Assembly (NCBI GenBank): GCA_016124735.1
Contig: WGMZ01000001.1
Location: 43,175 to 107,174 of the forward strand
Source of the DNA: Bacteroidota bacterium
Lineage (GTDB): Bacteria > Bacteroidota > Bacteroidia > UBA8524
DNA: 64,000 nt
Reading direction: 5' to 3'
Both the position numbers and the translations under genes were made by a program. Shown here in pieces: positions 28,512 to 37,855 of this stretch (its first letter is position 1; each line of letters starts with the position of its first letter). The notes under the pieces were generated by a model, which did not search any database, was not told where the DNA came from, and worked only from the letters and a program-made list of their open reading frames with translations.

Positions 28512-30795
28512 GGATGCGAATTTTGGCGTACTTCAGGATGAGTTGTTTTACGCCTACTTCTTCAAATTCAACTGTAGCCTTTCGCCCATCGCCGTTGCCC
28601 TCAACCAGCACCACTTTACCTATTCCAAAACGTTGATGTTCGACCTGCATTCCCGTCTTTAATCCGCTGGTGTCATCTGCTGTGAAATTTGGGTTGACCG
28701 GACGGCTGGAAGCCGTTTCTTTTTTATTGAACAGAAGTGAGGGAGTATTGCTTTTTCCGACTGGAGAAAAGCTAATGCTCTCTTTCTTTTTCGGGCCACC
28801 ATTCACTCCATTGAATTCGGGCTTTTTGGATTTTATTTGTTCTATGTTCAGGAAGCGCGGATCAATTTCCTGAATAAAACGGCTCGGTTCGGCATAGGTC
28901 AGGTTTCCAAAACGAAAACGCGACATGGCATAGGAAAGGGTGAGCTTTTTCTCCGCCCGGGTCGATGCAACATAAAAAAGCCGGCGCTCTTCTTCTAAAT
29001 CCTGACGACTGCTGAGCGACATCTGAGAAGGGAAGAGGTTTTCTTCCATTCCCACAATAAAAACATTGGGAAATTCCAAACCCTTGGAAGCATGTATGGT
29101 CATCAGGCGAACCACATCCTCCTCCTCTTTTTCACTGTCTGAATCGGTCAGTAAAGCAATGTCCTGGAGGTAAATGCCCAGTGTCTTGGCTTCTTCCCGC
29201 GTATCATCTTCCACAAACTCTTTGATGCCATTCATTAACTCGACAAGGTTTTCATAGCGGCTGATTCCTTCCACGGTTTTGTCGTCGTGCAGTGTTTTCA
29301 GCATTGCAGACTGACGGGCAATATGCATCGCAAGATCGTATGCATTATGTGATTCAAGCATGCTCCGAAAACTGAGCATCATATTCCGAAAATCAACCAG
29401 TCGCTTGATTGCGGAGCCAAAGGCCGGTATTTTTTCGATATTCTCCAATACGACCCAAATGCTGCATTCATTCTGACTGGCGGCGAGGATAAGTTTATCA
29501 ATTGTTGTTTTACCGATTCCGCGTGCAGGATAATTAATCACACGTTTTAATGCTTCCTCATCTCCGGGGTTTACTACCAATCGGAGGTAGGATACCATGT
29601 CTTTGATTTCCTTCCTTTGGTAAAACGACATGCCCCCATAAATGCGGTATGGAATGTTCATCTTCCTCAGGGCTTCTTCAATGGAGCGCGATTGTGCGTT
29701 GGTGCGGTAAAGAATGGCGTAGTCCTCATTCTTCTGCTGGTTGCGAAGTTTATCTTCGAAAATGCTTTCTGCAACAATTTTACCCTCCTCGTTATCTGTG
29801 GCTGTGCGGATTACACGAATCTTTTCTCCTTCGGGATTGCTGGTCCAAACCTTCTTTTTTAGCTGCTCTTTGTTGTTTCGGATGATGCTGCCAGCTGCGT
29901 CGACAATATTAGATGTGGACCGGTAGTTTTGTTCGAGTTTAAATACTTTAAGATCGGGATAATCTTTCTCGAAGTTTAAAATATTTCTGATGGTAGCACC
30001 ACGGAAAGCATATATGCTTTGAGCATCATCGCCAACCACACATATATTTTCTCGCATGGCTGCCAGTTTCTTAATGATGGCATACTGACAGGTATTGGTA
30101 TCCTGGAACTCATCAACCATCACATATTGAAACTTATGCTGGTATCGGTTCAGCACTTCAGGGAATTTTGTCAGTAACTCATGTGTTTTTACCAATAAAT
30201 CATCGAAATCCATGGCCCCGGCGCGAAAACATCTTTCCGTATACATGCGGTAGAGTTCATGAATTTTAGGTTTTCCGGATGAAGTGTCGGCCTCGGTTAA
30301 ATCGGCAATGCTTGAATATTGAGCAGCGGTAATCAGGTTGTTTTTAGCAGAAGATATTCTTGAAAGAACCAATCCCGGTTTGTAGACTTTATCGTCGAGG
30401 TTCAATTCTTTCAAAATGGTTTTAATCAGACTTTTTGAGTCGTCGCTATCGTAGATGGTGAAATTAGATGGATACCCCAGCTTCTCCGCCTCAATGCGAA
30501 GAATTTTCGCGAAGATGGAGTGGAAGGTTCCCATCCACAAAGCACGGGCATCACTTCCAACCACACTCTCTATTCTTTTTCGCATTTCTCTTGCCGCTTT
30601 ATTGGTAAAGGTGAGAGAAAGAATATTAAAAGGGTCAATTCCTTTTTGAATGAGATATGCAATACGGTAGGTGAGAACACGCGTTTTACCGGAACCTGCG
30701 CCGGCAATGATCATTACCGGACCTTCTGTTTGCATCACAGCCCCTCGTTGAGGTTCGTTGAGTAATTCGAGATAATTCAAGCCCTTTTCCGACAC
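28504..30795 (-). CDS. pcrA: ATP-dependent DNA helicase PcrA/UvrD
   Basis: 763 residues, superfamily 1A. Walker A GAGSGKTR near residue 32, DEFQDTN (Walker B), GDDAQSIYAFRGA, QNYRST and LMTIHASKGLEF in order. Acts in mismatch and excision repair and removal of recombinase filaments. The annotated start is a GTG; because a TAAATTTG -7-like element (30800-30807) lies just upstream, translation may instead begin at the TTG five codons later, giving NYLELLNEPQ, which is also the usual family N-terminus. The C-terminal 60 residues hold the usual VEHQRFGIGKVV polymerase-binding Tudor-like module. Confidence 0.96.
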   Translation of the reverse strand: MSEKGLNYLELLNEPQRGAVMQTEGPVMIIAGAGSGKTRVLTYRIAYLIQKGIDPFNILSLTFTNKAAREMRKRIESVVGSDARALWMGTFHSIFAKILRIEAEKLGYPSNFTIYDSDDSKSLIKTILKELNLDDKVYKPGLVLSRISSAKNNLITAAQYSSIADLTEADTSSGKPKIHELYRMYTERCFRAGAMDFDDLLVKTHELLTKFPEVLNRYQHKFQYVMVDEFQDTNTCQYAIIKKLAAMRENICVVGDDAQSIYAFRGATIRNILNFEKDYPDLKVFKLEQNYRSTSNIVDAAGSIIRNNKEQLKKKVWTSNPEGEKIRVIRTATDNEEGKIVAESIFEDKLRNQQKNEDYAILYRTNAQSRSIEEALRKMNIPYRIYGGMSFYQRKEIKDMVSYLRLVVNPGDEEALKRVINYPARGIGKTTIDKLILAASQNECSIWVVLENIEKIPAFGSAIKRLVDFRNMMLSFRSMLESHNAYDLAMHIARQSAMLKTLHDDKTVEGISRYENLVELMNGIKEFVEDDTREEAKTLGIYLQDIALLTDSDSEKEEEDVVRLMTIHASKGLEFPNVFIVGMEENLFPSQMSLSSRQDLEEERRLFYVASTRAEKKLTLSYAMSRFRFGNLTYAEPSRFIQEIDPRFLNIEQIKSKKPEFNGVNGGPKKKESISFSPVGKSNTPSLLFNKKETASSRPVNPNFTADDTSGLKTGMQVEHQRFGIGKVVLVEGNGDGRKATVEFEEVGVKQLILKYAKIRILS

Positions 30796-30856
30796 GCAAC
30801 AAATTTAGTATCTCCTTGCTGTTTCCTCGTCTGGAAATATCAACAGGAGGTCAATA

Positions 30857-30887
30857 AAAAACCCCGCCTGTTTGAGGCGGGGTTTTT
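30857..30887 (-). terminator. Terminator of the Kelch/Ig-like T9SS gene
   Basis: Thirteen-base-pair stem (AAAAACCCCGCCT / AGGCGGGGTTTTT) with a five-base loop; a strong GC-rich terminator able to act on the minus strand and perhaps on both. Confidence 0.9.
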
Positions 30888-30904
30888 CACAAGTATAAAG
30901 GTGT

Positions 30905-33900
30905 TTATTCTTTTACCAATTTGCCACTGAAGCTAACATTGGCAGAGCTCACGTGTACAATATACATTCCCTTGCTCAGTCCATTCAAATTCACTTCGTA
31001 GCTTTCATTACGCACATCCTGAATCGTTTGAATCAACTTGCCCTGAAGATCGTATACACGAACAGTAGCAGGATTCTCGGCGGTAATTCCCGGAAGATCC
31101 AGCAGCACAGATGAACTGGCTGGGTTCGGATACATATCCAATTCTTGCAAATCGGCACGTACTACAGATGAAATAAAGAATTTCAGATTAGAGATAGGGG
31201 ATGGACAACCTTTGCATATTACCCGAACTGAATAGTCGCCTTCCTCTGTTGGACGAATTGTTTGAGTATTGTATTGTCCTTTCCAAACTCCGTTTTCAAA
31301 CCAGATATAAGTTTCGCAAGCCTGATCCACCTTAAGCAATGGACCAAACTGATCCACTTTCGGTGTATCTGGTGTTGGAATGATTATTAGATAGACAGGG
31401 TCGGATAAAACGCTTGCACCGGCACCGTTGTCAATTTTGCACTGAATAAGTCCGCCTTTACCCACCTGGGCATTTACCACATCAAGCTCTCTAGTCTTCA
31501 CTCCTTTGAACATATTCGTATCCAATTCCGGAGGTGGAGCGACATATTGCCAATTGTAATGAAGGTTTGTTCCTGCCGCAATGATGGTAATTGAATTATC
31601 GGTTCCTTCGCACATTTTAAGGGTATCTGTCGGTTGTTTAATAATGGTTGGGGAAGCGTTCAAATCGACAATTGCTAAATTGGAAGTGTCAGAAAACCCA
31701 GGACACCCACCAGTTACTATACAGCTATAGAAAGCCACGTCAAAAGGAATAAGGTTCATAATGGTCAGGGTATCTTGATCCGTTCCACTAATTCGTCCGC
31801 TGTCCTTCATTAAGTTGGCATCCTTTCTCCAATGGTATTGTACCTTGTAACCGGAAGCTTTTACCCAAAATTGAGCTGTTTCTCCCTCCAGTTTTGGTGG
31901 GTTGGCCACATTAAAAGGATCTCGTTCAATACGCGGTATAGCGCGCATCTTCACAAGTATGGAATCAGATTCCGTATATGCACCGCATGATTCAATGGCC
32001 TGTACTTTATACATACCAGAATCTCCTAAATTCCAGCCCAGGTTATGGATAACAGGACCTCCAAGTCCTTGTATATTGTCTCGGCTGTTAAGCGCGATGC
32101 CATTACGGAACCACTGGTAGTGGAGGTTTTTACCCGTTGCGTCAATATAGAATGTGTTGGTATCGTACTCACAGAGATACAATGTGTCTCCAATCATTCC
32201 AGGATAATCTAAGTCGTCATGAATAACAGGAGGAGGAATATTCTCTAAGATGACGTGAAATTCTTTAGACGTGTCTGCGTAACAATCTCCTTGTGCTACC
32301 AGGCGATAATGTCCGGAATCTTTGAACTGCATGCGGAAAATGAAGAGATCTTTACCATGTCTGTTTGGCATCGTGTCGCCATTAAACAGCCAGTTGTAGG
32401 TAAATTGCAAAGAAGTATCAATGCTTCCTGTAACAGTCATCGGACGATAGAAGTTCGCATTCAGACAAATTGTGTCCAGGAAAGGATAGATTTTAGGAGA
32501 GTAGGTGAATTTAGGATTCTCCTTAACATAAAATGAATCTGTAATACGGCTGATGTAGAAAGGGCTGGATGAATATACTCTGATTCGGTAATTTTTACCT
32601 GTAACCAAGTCTTTGGGTAAGGTACAGTTTACAGTCCCCGTATCACCATTTATTGGCGCTACACCTAAGTCGGATATTGAAGTTACCGGCCACTCAAAAA
32701 CACCATCTTTATCCGAAATCTGAGCTTTCATTACTGCTCCATTATTGAATGGAATGGTGGAGAACCAATTAACAATTAAATCGGATCCTGCGCAGAAAGT
32801 GTCTCCCGCGTGTATGTCTTTGTTAAGTCGAATGGTTGCGGTATCAATATTATACCAGCTGAAGGTTTTCAGCTCATCTGAGTTTCCTCGGAAACCGGCT
32901 CCGTAAAAGCCTCTGTTACCATGGGCAAATGCTGAACCCAAAGAACGACCACTATCGCGGTAGTCTGGATACCTTTCCCAATCATCATCTTCTGTATTGT
33001 AGATGAAAAAGTTTTTTACCCAGTCGCCATCGAATCCACAGACTACCATACCAAGATGTTCATACGAAAATGCGCCTGAACTTGCTTTACCTGTATCAGG
33101 CAGCGGTCTTTCGTTCTTCCAGGTACTGGTTGCAAAGTCGTAGGAATACCAATCTTTAAAATATACATTCAGCAACTGCAGGTTATAGGTCCCGTTTTCT
33201 CCGAGTCCGCAATACAGTTTGGGGTTTCGGCCAGGTGTCGAGTGAGATCCATCCAATATCATGGCCACCGCGTTTCTTCGGCCTACGTCGGGGAAATTCG
33301 TTCCGGAATAGAAGGAATCCTGGGCCGCGTTATAATAATAGGGTGTAAGGTTGAATTCAGAATAAATTGCACCATCCCATCGGGTGTCGCCATAACCTGG
33401 TGGAGTTGGATTTCCTTTGGTAGAGTCCCAGGTAATCTTCAGCTTTTCACCGAAAATAAACCCACCGGCAAAATTGTAATTGTTGCCATTCAAATTGACC
33501 ACAGTATCAATAGAGAATGAGGATGCTTTCGCAATACCATTGCCGGCAAGAGGACCTGGCAAGGTATCGTAAGATTCAATATCAGCAATCGGGAAATCTT
33601 TTTTCCTTGTCCAGGTGACGGTTGCTGTATCGAATTCCCACCAATCTTTGAAGTAATGTGTATGCCAGTAAACAATTGTATCCTGAAATACAGGATAACC
33701 CATGGTATCATAGAATTTATTTCGGAAAGCGGTATCCTGGAAACCAACAGTGTCGTATCCAAGGCCGTAATAACCTTTACCTGTTGAGGTTGATCCGAAA
33801 GCTACCGCTCCCAGACGCTTGTCACCGGGGAATGGCGTAGTTTTCGACCAGGAGTTGGTGGCATGGGTATAAACCCATACCTGCTTTGTCCAGTGCTTGT

Positions 33901-34108
33901 GGGCTCCAAAATCCCCGGAGGTATCACCACCTACCAGATAGGTTTTTCCTCCAACTGTAAAAGTTGCAGGTGCAACAACAGCGGTGTCCAGGTTTGGCAT
34001 ACTCACGCTGTTCCAACGATTCGGCAAACCAGGAATCTGAGACCAGGATTCGTTAATGCCCGTAAATAAGCCCAGAATTAGCAGTAAAAAAGGTAAGACT
34101 CTTTTCAT
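30905..34108 (-). CDS. Large secreted Kelch/Ig-like protein with T9SS type A tail
   Basis: 1067 residues from the ATG that begins a signal peptide (KRVLPFLLLILGLFTG ... SWSQ). The N-terminal 420 residues show Kelch-like blades (KTYLVGGDTSGD, GKGYYGLGYDTV, NRGFYGAGFRGN). The middle holds four or five Ig-like modules with Cys pairs and FTYNWLFNGD / LHYQWFRNG / VQYHWRKD patterns. The end is a clear sorting domain (LDMYPNPASSSVLLDL ... GMYIVHVSS). Probably a cell-surface protein; binding target unknown. Confidence 0.85.
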   Translation of the reverse strand: MKRVLPFLLLILGLFTGINESWSQIPGLPNRWNSVSMPNLDTAVVAPATFTVGGKTYLVGGDTSGDFGAHKHWTKQVWVYTHATNSWSKTTPFPGDKRLGAVAFGSTSTGKGYYGLGYDTVGFQDTAFRNKFYDTMGYPVFQDTIVYWHTHYFKDWWEFDTATVTWTRKKDFPIADIESYDTLPGPLAGNGIAKASSFSIDTVVNLNGNNYNFAGGFIFGEKLKITWDSTKGNPTPPGYGDTRWDGAIYSEFNLTPYYYNAAQDSFYSGTNFPDVGRRNAVAMILDGSHSTPGRNPKLYCGLGENGTYNLQLLNVYFKDWYSYDFATSTWKNERPLPDTGKASSGAFSYEHLGMVVCGFDGDWVKNFFIYNTEDDDWERYPDYRDSGRSLGSAFAHGNRGFYGAGFRGNSDELKTFSWYNIDTATIRLNKDIHAGDTFCAGSDLIVNWFSTIPFNNGAVMKAQISDKDGVFEWPVTSISDLGVAPINGDTGTVNCTLPKDLVTGKNYRIRVYSSSPFYISRITDSFYVKENPKFTYSPKIYPFLDTICLNANFYRPMTVTGSIDTSLQFTYNWLFNGDTMPNRHGKDLFIFRMQFKDSGHYRLVAQGDCYADTSKEFHVILENIPPPVIHDDLDYPGMIGDTLYLCEYDTNTFYIDATGKNLHYQWFRNGIALNSRDNIQGLGGPVIHNLGWNLGDSGMYKVQAIESCGAYTESDSILVKMRAIPRIERDPFNVANPPKLEGETAQFWVKASGYKVQYHWRKDANLMKDSGRISGTDQDTLTIMNLIPFDVAFYSCIVTGGCPGFSDTSNLAIVDLNASPTIIKQPTDTLKMCEGTDNSITIIAAGTNLHYNWQYVAPPPELDTNMFKGVKTRELDVVNAQVGKGGLIQCKIDNGAGASVLSDPVYLIIIPTPDTPKVDQFGPLLKVDQACETYIWFENGVWKGQYNTQTIRPTEEGDYSVRVICKGCPSPISNLKFFISSVVRADLQELDMYPNPASSSVLLDLPGITAENPATVRVYDLQGKLIQTIQDVRNESYEVNLNGLSKGMYIVHVSSANVSFSGKLVKE

Positions 34109-34138
34109 ACAGTATATTAGTACGTATACGTTAAACCA

Positions 34139-34167
34139 CAAAAATAGGATTCTTCGTGTATTAACAA
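34139..34167 (-). promoter_or_regulatory. Promoter of the Kelch/Ig-like T9SS gene
   Basis: Minus-strand TTG (34165-34167), an 18-base spacer and TATTTTTG (34139-34146), 30 bases before the ATG at 34108. Confidence 0.6.
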
Positions 34168-34230
34168 TGGAAAACCATCGAAAACAAGAAACCTGTGTGA
34201 AAGATGTAAATTATGCCAAGAAGGTTGCAG

Positions 34231-34406
34231 AAAAAAAAGGGCTGGTTGAAAAATTCCTGAAGACAGGATTTGACTTAGGTTTTGCTTCAAGGATCCGTCG
34301 GTCGTAAAGACTCATCTCACAAGTGTGAAACTACCTCGGCCTGCTTTCATCAAAACGTTGGGTCGGTATGGTCAAAATGTTGAATTTTTCAAATTGTCCA
34401 GCCCTT
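34231..34406 (-). ncRNA. Candidate 6S-like regulatory RNA
   Basis: A roughly 176-nt transcript is predicted in a 400-base stretch without protein genes. Its 5' end AAGGGCTGG pairs with CCAGCCCTT at the 3' end, a nine-base closing stem. A second ten-base helix (TGAAAAATTC / GAATTTTTCA) follows after a small asymmetric internal loop. Inner pairings TTTGAC/GTCAAA and GTTTTG/CAAAAC lead to an apical TTTCAC-ACTT-GTGAGA hairpin. The 3' arm runs directly into eight T's, and a near-perfect promoter lies just upstream. Size, end-to-end pairing and a large interrupted middle fit 6S RNA, which binds RNA polymerase; a Bacteroidota class (6S-Flavo) is known. The assignment is mine from structure and was not checked against a covariance model. 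Confidence 0.6.
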
Positions 34407-34409
34407 ACG

Positions 34410-34440
34410 CAAAGGTAATACGGAGCAGCATAGCGCAAAA
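34410..34440 (-). promoter_or_regulatory. Strong promoter of the 6S-like RNA
   Basis: Minus-strand TTTTG (34436-34440), an 18-base spacer and TACCTTTG (34410-34417), matching the consensus fully. Transcription would start at about 34406, exactly where the closing stem of the RNA begins. Confidence 0.7.
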
Positions 34441-34462
34441 CATTTTGATTAAAATCTATGAA

Positions 34463-34494
34463 TTGGCAGCTCTGACGGGAGAAATGTATTTTAG
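34463..34494 (+). promoter_or_regulatory. Promoter of the M20 dipeptidase gene
   Basis: TTG at 34463-34465, a 21-base spacer and TATTTTAG at 34487-34494 (one mismatch to TAnnTTTG), 19 bases before the ATG. Confidence 0.5.
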
Positions 34495-34513
34495 CGCCAA
34501 ATTTTTTTGAGAG

Positions 34514-35881
34514 ATGAATAGACAAGATTATATCGAAGCAAACAAAGATCGCTTCCTGAGCGAACTGATCGATTTATTGAAGATTCCTTCTGTAAGTGCC
34601 GATTCTGCTTTTGCCAACGACACCCTGAAAGCGGCTGAATTTGTGAAGGAAAGTTTGTTGAAAGCAGGGGTTGATTCAGCGGAAGTGATCCCAACCAGGG
34701 GATATCCGGTGGTTTATGGCGAAAAAATTATTGATCCAAGTCTCCCAACCATTCTGGTTTATGGTCATTATGATGTTCAACCGGCGACACCTTATGAGTT
34801 GTGGACGACTCCTCCATTTGAGCCTGCCATACGGGATGGAAAGCTCTATGCCCGGGGCGCCTGCGACGATAAAGGTCAGATGTATATGCATGTAAAGGCC
34901 TTTGAAACCATGGTTCAAACCAATACGCTTAGCTGCAACGTGAAGTTCATGATTGAGGGGGAGGAAGAGGTGGGTTCCACTAATCTTGGACCATTTTGTA
35001 TTGAAAACAGGGAACGTCTCAAAGCCGACATGGTATTGATTTCCGATACCTCCATGATTGCCAATGATACGCCTTCGATTGATGTGGGATTGCGCGGATT
35101 GAGTTATGTGGAAGTAGAGGTTACCGGTCCAAACCGTGATTTGCACTCTGGTGTTTATGGCGGTGCCGTAGCAAACCCGATCAATATTTTAGCGAAGATG
35201 ATTGCCTCCCTGCACGACGAAAACAACCGTATAACAGTGGAAGGTTTTTATGAAAATGTGCTTGAAGTTTCTGCCAACGACAGAAATGCAATGGCCCAAA
35301 CACCATTCGATCTGAATGAATTCAAAAAGGATCTGGAAGTAGATGAGGTGTGGGGAGAGACAGGCTACAGTACAATCGAGCGCACGGGAATACGCCCCAC
35401 TCTGGATGTGAATGGTATTTGGGGTGGATATACCGGAGAGGGAGCCAAAACAGTTTTGCCTTCCAAGGCTCACGCTAAAATATCAATGCGTTTGGTGCCG
35501 AATCAGTCCAGTGAAGAAATCACAGAAAAATTCACCCGTCATTTTGAAAAAATTGCACCGGCAGGAGTCACTGTAAAAATCACTCCTCATCATGGAGGTG
35601 AACCGGTTCTTACGCCAACAGATTCCATTGAATTTAAGGCAGCGTCAATGGCCATGGAAAAAACTTTTGACAAAGCTCCGATCCCAACTCGTGGTGGAGG
35701 AAGTATTCCAATTGTGGCCTTGTTTGAAAAGGAATTGGGTTTGAAATCAGTGTTATTTGGCTTCGGATTGGATTCGGATGCGCTGCATTCTCCCAACGAA
35801 CACTATGGTTTATTTAATTTCTATAAGGGAATTGAAACAATCCCCTACTTCTATGAATATTACAATGAATTGAAGAAATAA
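34514..35881 (+). CDS. M20-family dipeptidase
   Basis: 455 residues, CNDP/carnosinase-like branch. Di-zinc site residues are visible: VYGHYDVQPATP, RGACDDKGQMYMH, IEGEEEVGSTNLG, SDTSMI and the late DALHSPNEHYG. The catalytic base is the Glu of EGEEE. No signal peptide, so probably a cytoplasmic peptidase that cleaves dipeptides. Followed by a strong terminator. Confidence 0.94.
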   Translation: MNRQDYIEANKDRFLSELIDLLKIPSVSADSAFANDTLKAAEFVKESLLKAGVDSAEVIPTRGYPVVYGEKIIDPSLPTILVYGHYDVQPATPYELWTTPPFEPAIRDGKLYARGACDDKGQMYMHVKAFETMVQTNTLSCNVKFMIEGEEEVGSTNLGPFCIENRERLKADMVLISDTSMIANDTPSIDVGLRGLSYVEVEVTGPNRDLHSGVYGGAVANPINILAKMIASLHDENNRITVEGFYENVLEVSANDRNAMAQTPFDLNEFKKDLEVDEVWGETGYSTIERTGIRPTLDVNGIWGGYTGEGAKTVLPSKAHAKISMRLVPNQSSEEITEKFTRHFEKIAPAGVTVKITPHHGGEPVLTPTDSIEFKAASMAMEKTFDKAPIPTRGGGSIPIVALFEKELGLKSVLFGFGLDSDALHSPNEHYGLFNFYKGIETIPYFYEYYNELKK

Positions 35882-35900
35882 TTTATTCTTGAATGAATGA

Positions 35901-35927
35901 AAAGGGCAGCAATAGTTGCCCTTTTTT
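35901..35927 (+). terminator. Terminator of the M20 dipeptidase gene
   Basis: Ten-pair stem AAAGGGCAGC / GTTGCCCTTT (one G-T pair) with a four-base loop, ending in six T's, 20 bases after the stop. Confidence 0.88.
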
Positions 35928-35948
35928 AATGGCCGTTATTTTCAATTC

Positions 35949-36257
35949 TTATAAAAAAACCAGTTCATAAAGCGATTCAATTTTTTTACGGGAAGAGTAC
36001 AGTTGGTTGCGCCGCCTGCCGGCTTCTTCGGGGAGCTGTTGTCCGGCATTTTCCCAGTGAAAATCAGAGGGCCATTGTGCATAGGCAATATGCTCACTTG
36101 GTGCATATAGGTGAAGGCTTGACCCAAGACTATCAGCATAACGGTAAATCAAAGGCGCTAGTTCTTTTCAGGCTTCTATGAATTCTTCCTCTTTTTCTGA
36201 TAAAGCAAGAAAGTGGTAAAGCGCGGCAAATCCAGTTGAAGTCTCTTACTCATTCAT
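35949..36257 (-). pseudogene. Antibiotic-biosynthesis-monooxygenase-like pseudogene with two nonsense codons
   Basis: Read through from the ATG at 36257, the frame encodes about 100 residues with a monooxygenase (ABM) dimeric alpha-beta-barrel pattern: TGFAALYHFLALSEKEEEF, then GSSLHLYAPSEHIAYAQWP and NAGQQLPEEAG. It is interrupted by an in-frame TAA (36246-36248, fourth codon) and a TGA (36168-36170) where this family normally has Trp. The frame is otherwise intact, which suggests recent inactivation by point mutation. Family assignment is moderate. Confidence 0.55.
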
Positions 36258-36441
36258 CATGTGTCTGCCATTATTATGGTATTGATATTTGGCTCAATGA
36301 ATAGCTTCTATTCAAATTTTCCTGAGGGGTATGAGTTGTGCAGACGAAAGGCCCACCCGTGGCGACATATCAGAAAAATAACTTTGCATGCATTTATTTT
36401 GAGCGTATTTTATGATCAAAGACCAATTTAGACGAAAAAGA
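36258..36441. other. Intergenic stretch without recognised feature
   Basis: Between the pseudogene and the permease stop. An isolated TAACTTTG near 36378 on the plus strand looks like a -7 element but no gene follows it. No hairpin or small gene could be supported. Confidence 0.3.
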
Positions 36442-37767
36442 TTATTCCGCCTTCGGGCTTCCTTTCCATTTTTGACGATGGGCAAAAAACCATGCACCCA
36501 AAGTGAGAATGAGATAGAGGAAAAGAATAAATACCATTTCTTCCCACTTGTGTCTTATTTCATAGTAAAGAATAAGCAAAGTACCCAAACTTAACCCGGC
36601 AATTGATAGTGCCGTAAGCAATATGGGACTTTTGGTTTCTTTTCGGATTTTGTGGTTGGCAACCGCCATCAGAAGAGAAACTAACAGGAAAGTAATACTT
36701 CCAAATTCCAATATCAATTCCAATCCACCACTTAAGATGAGAATTGCAGCGCAAGCAGACATAAACAAGATGGCATTTTTAGGAATATGATTCTGCCGGA
36801 TGGATAGCCAATTCGGGAAATAACCATCTGCAGCGATCACTGCAGCTTGTCTGCTGGAACCAAAAACCGTCCCGCTGATTGCGCTGCTTGTTGCAAGCAA
36901 GGCACCGATTATAACAGTCCAGGTACCAAGAGGTCCCAGAATGACGCCGGCGCCTGCAGCTAAGGCATATTCTTTATTTTGAATGAGATCTTTTGCCGGA
37001 ATAGCCAACAATGCACCAAAAGCAATGACCACGTAGATTAATACGGCCAGGCCGATGGCAATGTAAATGGCACGAGGAATATTTTTTTCCGGTTGATCCA
37101 TTTCATTCACAGCATTAATGACCAATTGAAACCCTTCGTAGGCAACGAAGGTGACGGATGCAACAATCAGGATGGTGGAAAGTTGACTATTCTCGAAGTC
37201 AATCTTCAATTGTTCCAGATACCCGGTAATATCCGATCCATTCTGAATTAAAATAAAAGAGATTATCAGCAGCAGCATGAGCTTGGTATAGACCATGAGG
37301 TCCTCAATTTTTCCCATTCCATTCACACTCCAGATATTGATTCCGGCAAATAAAGCTACAATGCCAATGGCCAGTCCTTTTCTAACCCAGACATTATTGG
37401 CAAATTCGCTACTGCTGATGGCATAGGAGGAGAAAGTGTAGGCGTACAGGGCCAGGGTACTGATATACCCAAAGATGATGAACCAACCGATTACAGCGGC
37501 CAAAAAATGAGTGCCGGAATACGTGCGTTTAAAAAATGAATAGGTGGCTCCTTCATCTTTATAATAAACGCCCAGTTTTACATAGTTGAATGCGGCCAAT
37601 GCGGCAATCAACCCTCCAATAATGATGGCGATTGGCGTAAGCTGGCCAATCATGGATACGGAGATTCCTAAAATAGTGAAGATACCGCCACCTACCATAC
37701 CTCCAAGTGCGATGGCAACAAGTTCGGGCAGTCCCAAATTCTTGTTACGGTTTCTGTGTATGCTCAA
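36442..37767 (-). CDS. APC-superfamily amino-acid permease
   Basis: 441 residues with about twelve transmembrane segments. The first (LVAIALGGMVGGGIFTILG) has the GxGIF motif of amino-acid/polyamine/organocation transporters, and FVAYEGFQLVINAVNEM is the conserved helix 6 region. The start is a TTG preceded directly by an in-frame stop, so no longer form is possible. Substrate not predictable. Paralogous to the frameshifted permease at 59.9-61.2 kb. Confidence 0.88.
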   Translation of the reverse strand: MSIHRNRNKNLGLPELVAIALGGMVGGGIFTILGISVSMIGQLTPIAIIIGGLIAALAAFNYVKLGVYYKDEGATYSFFKRTYSGTHFLAAVIGWFIIFGYISTLALYAYTFSSYAISSSEFANNVWVRKGLAIGIVALFAGINIWSVNGMGKIEDLMVYTKLMLLLIISFILIQNGSDITGYLEQLKIDFENSQLSTILIVASVTFVAYEGFQLVINAVNEMDQPEKNIPRAIYIAIGLAVLIYVVIAFGALLAIPAKDLIQNKEYALAAGAGVILGPLGTWTVIIGALLATSSAISGTVFGSSRQAAVIAADGYFPNWLSIRQNHIPKNAILFMSACAAILILSGGLELILEFGSITFLLVSLLMAVANHKIRKETKSPILLTALSIAGLSLGTLLILYYEIRHKWEEMVFILFLYLILTLGAWFFAHRQKWKGSPKAE

Positions 37768-37855
37768 CTCTTATCTGAATGATGGTAAATGATATGAGGC
37801 CCGCAATTTACGGGCTGTTTCCGACACCACCAAGATCGGTTCTTAATTCGATACT

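Noticed and set aside
34167..34307. A 46-codon plus-strand frame (MENHRKQETCVKD...) in the gap before the dipeptidase gene
   Set aside because: It starts within the -33 region of the T9SS gene promoter and overlaps the 3' part of the 6S-like RNA on the other strand; no ribosome site or family similarity.
35942..36139. A second minus-strand frame (MLIVLGQAFTYMHQ...) over the monooxygenase remnant
   Set aside because: It is the shifted frame of the pseudogene; only the other frame shows family-like sequence.
36370..36390. A consensus-like -7 element (TAACTTTG) on the plus strand
   Set aside because: No plus-strand gene or RNA structure follows it and no -33 element is at the right distance.
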